This document shows, in pieces, positions 15,998-21,894 of a stretch of DNA of 21,894 nt (position 1 is its first letter; every line of letters begins with the position of its first letter). Both the position numbers and the translations under genes were made by a program. The notes under the pieces were generated by a model. It made no database searches. It was not told the DNA's origin and saw only the letters and a list, made by a program, of their open reading frames with translations. Where the stretch lies: contig JACFNM010000009.1 in the NCBI GenBank assembly GCA_019454915.1, positions 1-21,894 of the forward strand, read 5' to 3'. Source of the stretch: Chitinophagaceae bacterium (lineage in GTDB: Bacteria > Bacteroidota > Bacteroidia > Chitinophagales > Chitinophagaceae).

Positions 15998-16314
15998 AAA
16001 TATAAAGTTTACCACTCCGGTAAAGAGTAATGGCAAGCTCTAATTTCCGCTTCGTGAATACCGGGTGTAAAAATACACCAGCATTTGTATTTTTCCCTAA
16101 ATTTTTTTAGGGGCGTGAATTAAGAGACACCCGACGGGCTTTCATACTCAATTTGTCCGAAATTCTGCCGCAAAAGCGAATGGCGTGAAAAGCGGGTAAA
16201 CCCACTAAATCCGGCGGGTACTATTTTTGTCATCTGATATAAAAAATATATTATATAACCTATAGCCCCCGCAGAACCCCGGGGCCGGGCAGTAGTCAGC
16301 GCTTCCGGGAATTC
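15998..16314. other. 317-bp non-coding gap with several small hairpins
   Basis: No plausible gene was found. Visible structure: a perfect GGTGTA-AAAA-TACACC hairpin (16064-16079), a perfect CCCTAAA-TTTT-TTTAGGG hairpin (16095-16112), a GGGTAAACCC inverted repeat (near 16195-16204), an almost pure A/T run (about 16236-16264) and a GC-rich hairpin next to the upstream operon's stop. A TATTTTTG word (16222-16229, plus strand) fits the -7 consensus but would drive transcription antisense into the DUF4230 gene. The gap is the leader of the gene at 15569-15997, so the first two hairpins could sit in its 5' untranslated region. Confidence 0.45.
16265..16290 (-). terminator. GC-rich hairpin followed by A/T tract
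   Basis: On the minus strand GCCCC pairs with GGGGC around an 11-nt loop (GGGGTTCTGCG), then comes TATAGG and a long A/T-rich stretch including six T. It lies 25 bp beyond the stop of the last DUF4230 gene, the expected place for an operon terminator. The T-tract is not immediately adjacent, so the call is tentative. Confidence 0.35.
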
Positions 16315-16947
16315 TTAAGCATTTGTCTGTACACTGATTTGCCTGAATCCGAGAGAATACAGAAAGTTTTCCATCAGCATAATACTACGCAGGTTGGCTT
16401 TGCTTAGTATCCCCTGTTGTAACGACCTTACGACCATTTTATCCCTGGCTTTCATTTTTACGGCAGTAACGGCTTCGCTGCTCCAATCGCCCGTTTCGCT
16501 GAATATCTCGAATCCCGAAGGGTTCATGATAATATCCAGGATTTCAGCTTTCGGCAGGGTAAGCGAAATAGAATCGTCTTTTACATATACAGACTGCGTA
16601 TTTAGCTTCTGAAGATCAACCCCGGCGATGACTTTTCCCCTGCCGATAATGACGAGGTTTTTCCCGGAAACCGGTAATTGTCCAAATCCGGATAAATCAG
16701 GAATCAGGGCTTCCACAGGAGATTTCAGCCTGATGACGCTGGAATCGGCTACCACTTCACCTGCGCTTGTGATAGTACACAATTGAGCCAGCTCCCTGAT
16801 TTCTTTTATCAGGATTGGTGTGTTGTCTATAACAACCGGCCGGGATCGGAAAATGTTTTTGATATCGGGTATTTTTATGTTTAGCAACAGTAATACTAAG
16901 AAAGTGAGAAGAACGATAAAGAGTGTTCTGAATAAGCTTTTTTTCAT
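16315..16947 (-). CDS. DUF4230 protein with N-terminal membrane anchor
   Basis: 210 residues. One hydrophobic segment (about 8-24, FRTLFIVLLTFLVLLLLNI) with Lys before it anchors the protein, leaving the rest outside the cytoplasm. The remainder matches the DUF4230 layout: an early 'LIKEIRELAQLCTITSAGEVV' strand-helix, 'LVIIGRGKVIAGVDLQKL', the 'SISLTLPKAEIL' strand, a long charged helix (VTAVKMKARDKMVVRSLQQ) and a final 'MENFLYSLGFRQISVQ'. Function of the family is unknown. It is 14 bp downstream of a second DUF4230 gene on the same strand, with which it shares the SLTLPxA strand and overall order, so the two are diverged tandem paralogues. Confidence 0.88.
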   Translation of the reverse strand: MKKSLFRTLFIVLLTFLVLLLLNIKIPDIKNIFRSRPVVIDNTPILIKEIRELAQLCTITSAGEVVADSSVIRLKSPVEALIPDLSGFGQLPVSGKNLVIIGRGKVIAGVDLQKLNTQSVYVKDDSISLTLPKAEILDIIMNPSGFEIFSETGDWSSEAVTAVKMKARDKMVVRSLQQGILSKANLRSIMLMENFLYSLGFRQISVQTNA

Positions 16948-16961
16948 GTGTATCAGAATGA

Positions 16962-17522
16962 TTAATTAGCGTTGCCACCGGCGTATTCAAATTTCACCTC
17001 AATATCCTCGTACCCTGCATTCCGGAGGAATTGTGTGATGAACAGCCGTGCATTGGTTTCCGCTGTTTTTAAAATTCCGAGAGAATCGGCGCTTTGCTGC
17101 ATTTGTTTTTCAGCCTGAACAGCGAGCATATCACGCTCCTGCGCCGAAAAAGAACTTCTGAGCATTCCTATCTCTTCGTAAGCCACTTTAATATCTTCCG
17201 GTTTTATATTCAGAGAAAATAAAGTGGCATGAGGGAGGGTGAGACTGATCTTTTTATTGCGGATATCAACCTGGCTTGTGTTTATCGTAGAAAAATCAAT
17301 TCCAGCCTTCAGGGAGGCCTCGCAGGTTAGCAATATTTTCCGGTCACCTATTTTGTACCAGGTATTATCATCACTGGCTTTGATGATTTTATTGACAACG
17401 TATTCCGCGGTCACTAACTGGTTGATTTCTTTCAGCGAAAGGATGACCTGGGTTTCAGCGTCGGGCCCCGACCGGCAGGCGAGGGCAAAGCAAAACATAA
17501 AATATAGGATTGTCCTGGACAT
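16962..17522 (-). CDS. DUF4230 lipoprotein
   Basis: 186 residues from the ATG at 17522, which gives the lipoprotein signal MSRTILYFMFCFALAC (Cys16); the in-frame ATG at 17564 adds 14 residues before it. After the lipobox the DUF4230 pattern is clear: 'LSLKEINQLVTAEYVVNKII', 'WYKIGDRKILLTCEASLKAG', 'KKISLTLPHATLFSL', a long charged helix around 'QERDMLAVQAEKQMQQSA' and a closing 'FITQFLRNAGYEDIEVKFE'. First gene of a two-gene unit with the anchored paralogue 14 bp downstream. One copy is lipid-anchored and the other helix-anchored, which suggests a complex across or along a membrane; this is inference. Confidence 0.87.
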   Translation of the reverse strand: MSRTILYFMFCFALACRSGPDAETQVILSLKEINQLVTAEYVVNKIIKASDDNTWYKIGDRKILLTCEASLKAGIDFSTINTSQVDIRNKKISLTLPHATLFSLNIKPEDIKVAYEEIGMLRSSFSAQERDMLAVQAEKQMQQSADSLGILKTAETNARLFITQFLRNAGYEDIEVKFEYAGGNAN

Positions 17523-17609
17523 GATGCAATTTACGTATACTGGTCTATTTGAAAATCTTTTCATTGCAGATTTACCGCGTTAGTCTTAATTTTCCGCTGA
17601 AAATAGTAG

Positions 17610-18293
17610 ATGAAAAAATATGCAGTTATCGTAGCGGGAGGAAGCGGAACGAGAATGAAATCATCGGTTCCCAAACAGTTCATGATTGTTCATGAAAAGC
17701 CGGTTTTGTGGTACACACTTGAGCGTTTTCTACGGGTATACGAAGATTTGAAGATCATCCTGGTAATACCAAAGGATTTTGAAGAGGAGGCACAAAAGGT
17801 GATAGGTCAAACAGCTGCGCCCTCAAGGATTGAGATGGTATATGGGGGGGCAACGCGTTTTGGTTCGGTCAAACAAGGATTGGCGAGAGCGGAAGGAACC
17901 TCAGTTATTTTTGTACATGACGCTGTGCGGTGTATGGTTACTGAAAAATTGATTCAGCGATGTTATCAGCAGGCTGTGGAAAAGGGAAGCGCTATCCCTG
18001 CTATACCTGTAAGCGACAGTATCCGATTAGTAGAAGGAGAGAGCACCAAACCCGTTGACAGGAGCAGACTGCTGGCTATTCAAACACCGCAGACTTTCAG
18101 GAGCGAAATTATTTTACCTGCATTTCAGCAGGAATACAAAGAGGCGTTTACGGATGAAGCCACCGTGGCAGAAGCGGCAGGGTTTGAGGTGCACATGATA
18201 GAAGGCGACAGAGAGAATATCAAAATTACCCTCCCCGTTGATTTGGCAATAGCCGCTCATTTGCTTGGGAAGAAATCAAGGGATATGGAATGA
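17610..18293 (+). CDS. ispD: 2-C-methyl-D-erythritol 4-phosphate cytidylyltransferase
   Basis: 227 residues, typical for IspD, which transfers CMP from CTP to methylerythritol phosphate in step three of the MEP pathway. Motifs: the CTP loop 'VAGGSGTRMKSSVPKQF' (8-24), 'VYGGATRFGSVKQGL', 'VHDAVRCMV' (Asp104, Arg107), 'AIPVSDSIR', 'QTPQTFR' (158-164), 'TDEATVAEAAG' and 'NIKITLPVDLAIA' with Lys205. Where most homologues have Pro after HDAVR this one has Cys108. It is transcribed divergently from the DUF4230 pair and ends 18 bp from a convergent gene, so it is probably monocistronic. Its partner dxs is in the same window; ispC, ispE and ispF are not. Confidence 0.96.
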   Translation: MKKYAVIVAGGSGTRMKSSVPKQFMIVHEKPVLWYTLERFLRVYEDLKIILVIPKDFEEEAQKVIGQTAAPSRIEMVYGGATRFGSVKQGLARAEGTSVIFVHDAVRCMVTEKLIQRCYQQAVEKGSAIPAIPVSDSIRLVEGESTKPVDRSRLLAIQTPQTFRSEIILPAFQQEYKEAFTDEATVAEAAGFEVHMIEGDRENIKITLPVDLAIAAHLLGKKSRDME

Positions 18294-18311
18294 ACGGATA
18301 TCCATCAGGTA

Positions 18312-19220
18312 TTATTTTTTAAACCACCTTAATGGCCGGGGAAGCCCGTTATGTTTGAAAAAGAAATAAGGTTGATTGATTGGTCCAAAACTTTTGTAAA
18401 AACGAGATACCCCGGGCAGACCGGATCCTTCAAAGTCGAATGTTTTTCGTAAGCCGGTAAATTCACGTATGACTTCATTGATCAGGAAATGAGTCGCTTT
18501 ATATTCGCGACCCTCCGGAGAAGTAACGGATGCCATAAGGTATAACCTGTTGTCCAGGTCAAAAAGAAGTGCTCCTGCCATCTTGTTGTTCTCAAAACCG
18601 GCCTCACGAATAATCAATTTATTTTTTTTGTCAAGGATGCTGCACAAATCAGTGAGTTTTTGAAAGTCTTCACTGGTCACATGAGAAAACCGGTGACCAT
18701 AGGTGTGTCGATAACTCTCAAGGATTAGCCGGTAATTTGATGTTTTAAAGTATTGAAGTCCGCTTTTGCCCGCTTTGGCTATATCCTGCTGCAAGGTAGG
18801 TTTGTATTCTGCAAAAATATTTTCATAGCGTGTATCAAGCGCCAGCGTGAAATTAGTCCCGGGAATAGTACCCGGGTAATTGTTTTCAAAGTTTAAATTC
18901 ATTTCCATAAACGGGAAATGCTGCCGGGCGCTATTTAAAAATTGGTCTAAGTATTTCGTGTGATGTACCTGCTGTCCGAAAACGCCCAATTGCTGGCAAA
19001 ACGCGGGTGGATAAACATACCGTATTCCATATTTTTTTCTCCAGGGCAGAGGCATCACGACTTCATAGTCGTTTAAAATAAGTCCATCCCAATGGTCCGT
19101 CATGGCGTCAAGATACCAGGAGTATCCATAAACCAGACTGTTGGAGGCGGCATGGATACATTGGTCCCATTTACGCACCTCTATGCTCTTTCTGCTCAGA
19201 TATTGAATGGAGATGTTCAT
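18312..19220 (-). CDS. GNAT/FemAB-like acyltransferase, hypothetical
   Basis: 302 residues, no signal or membrane segment. The C-terminal half looks like an acetyltransferase fold of the GNAT/FemAB type: 'KLIIREAGFENNKMAGALLF' (core strands), 'NRLYLMASVTSPEGREYKAT', the following helix 'HFLINEVIREFTGLRKTF', then 'DFEGSGLPGVSRFYKSFG', the usual end motif. The N-terminal half ('SLVYGYSWYLDAM', 'MPLPWRKKYGIRYVYPP') resembles the first lobe of two-domain FemAB-like proteins. Acyl donor and acceptor are unknown. The start codon lies 2 bp after the stop of the large M1-like gene, so the two are almost surely translated from one message. Confidence 0.75.
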   Translation of the reverse strand: MNISIQYLSRKSIEVRKWDQCIHAASNSLVYGYSWYLDAMTDHWDGLILNDYEVVMPLPWRKKYGIRYVYPPAFCQQLGVFGQQVHHTKYLDQFLNSARQHFPFMEMNLNFENNYPGTIPGTNFTLALDTRYENIFAEYKPTLQQDIAKAGKSGLQYFKTSNYRLILESYRHTYGHRFSHVTSEDFQKLTDLCSILDKKNKLIIREAGFENNKMAGALLFDLDNRLYLMASVTSPEGREYKATHFLINEVIREFTGLRKTFDFEGSGLPGVSRFYKSFGPINQPYFFFKHNGLPRPLRWFKK

Positions 19221-19222
19221 GG

Positions 19223-21894
19223 TTATAAATAATCAGACAGAAAAAAAGGCTTTAGGTTTTTAAACCTGATTTGCTGTATGTCTATACTGAAGGATATCCG
19301 TTGCCAGAAGTTATTGCCCGGTACAGAACGATAATAATCTCTGTACACCCTGCTATACACCAGTGGCATATACACGTTGAGTATGTTTTTGAAAAGACTC
19401 AATTGCAAGCCTCCGTCAAATAATATCTTCGGCTGTTCGGAATCAGTATCCCAACCGTCCTGGTAGCTGCCCAAATCTGCAAATAGCTTTACGGGAAGGC
19501 GGGGATGAATAGTGGAGGTAAAATTGAGCGCTGTAAGCCAGTTGTCTGTTTTGCCCACCTTGTTGCTCAGGAGATCGGTTCGAACCTTAAATCCCCCGTC
19601 TCTCATCATTACCTGTTGGGACAGGAATCCCTGGTATGCTGATCTTCCGATGAAATAGTTATTATAGGTGTAGTCTTCGTATCCTTTGGGTGTACTTAAA
19701 TTAAGTTGATAGGGATCGGTAGCAAATCGTTTGACAGAATTTTGCTCACCTAAGTAGAAAAATTTTCCGGCAAACCACCGGACATCTAGTCCCCCCTTTC
19801 GGGGATAATTGAAAAAATAATTACCCGTAAACGATAATCGTCCAAAATCATCACTCAGCTCTAATTGTAAACTGTAGTCGTAAGGATATAAGGTGCGGAT
19901 GTTTTCCGTTACAAACTGCAGATCATGGATAGTCCTGTTTTCAGTAACGGTAGCGTATTTGTTTTTCATAACGGTGCTATCCCATGAAAACCGGAGTGAT
20001 TCGGTATTTATGAAGTGGGTCTTCAACTGAACATAGCGACGCACTGTGCTTTGTGCATCGGTATTCTGAAAAGTAACTCTGACCCGGGGTGTTATTTTCC
20101 TGTACCCCAGGTAGGTTGTGTTTTTTTCGTCATCCGTGTACCGGTCTTCGGTGAACCTGGCAAAACTTAATCCTGTTTCTATTTTATAAAAGAGTTTTTC
20201 GGGAAACCAGTCGTAGGTTATGCTGCCGATTCCGTTTAACTTCCTGCTTCCAAAGGCATATAACGCCGATCCTATATACCGGAGCCTTCGCGGAGGAAGA
20301 GTATAATTATGAATGACTGCGCCGGCCATCAGCTTATCGTAGTCATTGAAACCGATTGCAGGGGATACCCCCACATAATAGTATTGTTGATATGGATCTG
20401 CTTTTGCGGGCCAGACAAACCGGAGGCTTTTTGAAACAGGAGGTGTAAGGCTTCCCTTTTTATCCAGCAGGCTGAAGAGGCTGTCTGAATGATTAAATGC
20501 GATGGCAGTAATGGTTTGCTTAAAATCATCGGGACAGGGGTGCTTATATTTCCATTGTTCAAAAAAAGAATGAATAAGAGAATCAAAAGCGACTCTGCCC
20601 ATAGATGCCTCAAGAAGTTGCATCCATTGTGCTGCTTTTGTGTAGGTTGACAACTTATAATTAACAGGGTTAAAGGACGCAGCGGGTAAATTAACCGGTT
20701 GGTCTTTCCTGACGGCAGCCGTGGTCTCCAAAACTAACCGGTTCAGGTTTGTTGAAGAAGGGATGAGGGATGCTTCGGCGTTTTCCTGACTGAAGTATCT
20801 GTTGGTATAATAAGCATTCAGTCCGTTAGATATCCAGGGATATTCAGGTAGATTAATGAGCATACCATAAGTGAACCAGTTTGTTCCTATATTTTGAACC
20901 AATTGTTCGTTCTTGAGTGCTTTATATCGGGAACTGAACAGCGCTATAATTCCGGGGTGAGCGCTTTCCATTTTCGGAGGCGCCTGTGTAACGCTGAGTG
21001 TGGGGTATGGATATTCACCAACGGTGGAATCGAAGAATTTAAGCGCATTTTTGGTAAGTTCAATGGAATTTGCCCATGCGGATTTTTCATCCGGTGTATA
21101 AAAGCTGTAGACGTCTACAATTTTTCCTGAAGGCAACGCGCAGGTATCCTGAGTTACAACAAACCGTTTGTCTGCAAACCAGGCGAAATCCGAAGCATTT
21201 TGTAATTGGTAACGGAGTGTCTTGAATGTGGCGGATGATACGGGAGTGTTGTTACGTATCGTTTTGTAATGACCGGCTTTGATTTTTGTACGATGGGTAG
21301 TCTCTTTAAAGGTGAAGAGCGAACGATTCTTCATCCATTCTTTTTCCCCCTCATTATCTAAGAAGCCGGGGGCCGCTACCACATAGTTTTCCGGCAGTGA
21401 AATGGCCACCTCAAAATCTCCCGCTTCGTTATAGGTTCCTCCCTGCTTTAAGAAGGGTTCCAAATGCCACCCCTGTTTATCATATACAGCGGGGGCGGGG
21501 TACCAGTTAACCAGTTGATAGGATTGTCCGTCATGCCCGAATTGAAAAAATGCATCGGGGATCTTTACGTGAAAGGGTGTGGAAATAAGAATGTTGCCAC
21601 CCGGCAGGAGAGGATTGGGGAGGACAACCCGGATCAGGTCGGGATATTCGGGATGTTCCGACGTAGCTGCGTGTACGTCATTGATCCTGAAGTCGAGTTG
21701 GTTGATATACCCTTTTTGATCGGGAGTAGAGAAATACATACGACTGTCTCCATATTGAAGCAGTTGCTCGCTGAGTATGGTCTTGTCACTGCTGAATGCA
21801 TTGGGCCGTAATTGAAACCATAGGTAGTGCAGGGTGTCCGGTGAATTATTTTTGTAGGAGATTTTTAAAGACCCGTCGAGTGTGTGGCTACTGT
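19223..21894 (-). CDS. M1-peptidase-like protein lacking the zinc site, with barrel-like C-terminus (5' partial)
   Basis: The frame stays open to the right edge: upstream of the Met at 21739 it reads LDGSLKISYKNNSPDTLHYL and on, the M1 N-terminal domain, so the true start is outside the window; 838 residues follow that Met. Numbered from it, the catalytic-domain region is recognisable by 'FYTPDEKSAWANSIELTKNA' (213-232), 'FFDSTVGEYPYPTLSV' (235-250), 'NWFTYGM' (287-293), 'YPWISNGLNAYYTNRYF' (300-316). But HExxH is replaced by QNIGT (282-286) and the downstream Glu ligand by Asn305 (SNG for DEG); the GxMEN segment is 'APPKMESAHPGI'. All zinc ligands and the catalytic Glu are gone. Residues ~440-838 are beta-rich with many aromatic strands, barrel-like. 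Acyltransferase-like gene follows 2 bp on. Confidence 0.85.
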   Translation of the reverse strand, partial: SSHTLDGSLKISYKNNSPDTLHYLWFQLRPNAFSSDKTILSEQLLQYGDSRMYFSTPDQKGYINQLDFRINDVHAATSEHPEYPDLIRVVLPNPLLPGGNILISTPFHVKIPDAFFQFGHDGQSYQLVNWYPAPAVYDKQGWHLEPFLKQGGTYNEAGDFEVAISLPENYVVAAPGFLDNEGEKEWMKNRSLFTFKETTHRTKIKAGHYKTIRNNTPVSSATFKTLRYQLQNASDFAWFADKRFVVTQDTCALPSGKIVDVYSFYTPDEKSAWANSIELTKNALKFFDSTVGEYPYPTLSVTQAPPKMESAHPGIIALFSSRYKALKNEQLVQNIGTNWFTYGMLINLPEYPWISNGLNAYYTNRYFSQENAEASLIPSSTNLNRLVLETTAAVRKDQPVNLPAASFNPVNYKLSTYTKAAQWMQLLEASMGRVAFDSLIHSFFEQWKYKHPCPDDFKQTITAIAFNHSDSLFSLLDKKGSLTPPVSKSLRFVWPAKADPYQQYYYVGVSPAIGFNDYDKLMAGAVIHNYTLPPRRLRYIGSALYAFGSRKLNGIGSITYDWFPEKLFYKIETGLSFARFTEDRYTDDEKNTTYLGYRKITPRVRVTFQNTDAQSTVRRYVQLKTHFINTESLRFSWDSTVMKNKYATVTENRTIHDLQFVTENIRTLYPYDYSLQLELSDDFGRLSFTGNYFFNYPRKGGLDVRWFAGKFFYLGEQNSVKRFATDPYQLNLSTPKGYEDYTYNNYFIGRSAYQGFLSQQVMMRDGGFKVRTDLLSNKVGKTDNWLTALNFTSTIHPRLPVKLFADLGSYQDGWDTDSEQPKILFDGGLQLSLFKNILNVYMPLVYSRVYRDYYRSVPGNNFWQRISFSIDIQQIRFKNLKPFFLSDYL

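Noticed and set aside
16222..16290. Plus-strand small RNA driven by TATTTTTG
   Set aside because: Only a -7 match without a -33 element, and the transcript would run antisense into the DUF4230 gene; not enough for a call. No match to tmRNA, SRP or RNase P RNA was recognised either.
21464..21811. 115-residue plus-strand frame antisense to the M1-like gene
   Set aside because: The minus frame through this stretch reads as M1 N-terminal domain up to the window edge, so the plus frame is a shadow.
19223..21894. Frameshift or sequencing error as cause of the missing HExxH
   Set aside because: The frame is continuous and M1-like motifs on both sides (KMES, NWF, PWISNGLNAYY) are in the same frame, so only substitutions can explain QNIGT.

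Overview
This window looks like a chromosomal segment from a Bacteroidota bacterium, probably close to Chitinophagaceae. Reasons: Bacteroidota-typical families (DUF3667, two DUF4230, META lipoprotein, DUF6920/DUF6544-like, LytS/LytR pair with a LytTR output), almost no Shine-Dalgarno sequences, matches to the Bacteroidota -7 promoter hexamer TAnnTTTG ahead of some genes, and many exported proteins with short N-terminal signals. No tRNA, rRNA, CRISPR, transposase or integrase gene was seen.

Layout. 1-292: 3' end of a Gfo/Idh/MocA oxidoreductase. 293-2198: an AT-rich accessory patch with two minus-strand membrane-protein genes. The DUF3667 gene sits between two long imperfect inverted repeats (881-1030 and 1841-2032) whose sequences differ but whose ends match (ACTAAC ... 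GTTA). The layout resembles a gene cassette with attC-like sites. 2199-6817: exported proteins, namely an alpha/beta hydrolase, a META lipoprotein, an M28 aminopeptidase, an outer-membrane barrel candidate and a lipoprotein metallophosphoesterase. 7003-8815: a LytS-type kinase and LytTR regulator operon. 9018-10952: dxs. 11016-14045: a secreted-type oligopeptidase B abutting a DUF6920-like gene. 14060-14147: two hairpins in a convergent gap. 14170-15997: NADP-type glutamate dehydrogenase (gdhA) behind a small protein with an internal duplication. 15998-16314: a structured non-coding gap. 16315-17522: a tandem DUF4230 pair. 17610-18293: ispD. 18312-21894: a GNAT/FemAB-like acyltransferase downstream of a large M1-peptidase-like protein that runs off the window.

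How genes work together. Dxs and IspD are steps 1 and 3 of the MEP isoprenoid pathway but lie about 6.7 kb apart in separate units. Peptide turnover is a recurring theme: M28, oligopeptidase B, an M1-like protein, and glutamate dehydrogenase for amino-acid nitrogen.

Most notable observations: (1) the M1-like protein has lost the whole HExxH...E zinc site (QNIGT and SNG instead) and carries a C-terminal beta-rich, barrel-like half, so it looks like a pseudopeptidase-barrel fusion; (2) the attC-like cassette without a visible integrase; (3) the internally duplicated small protein upstream of gdhA.
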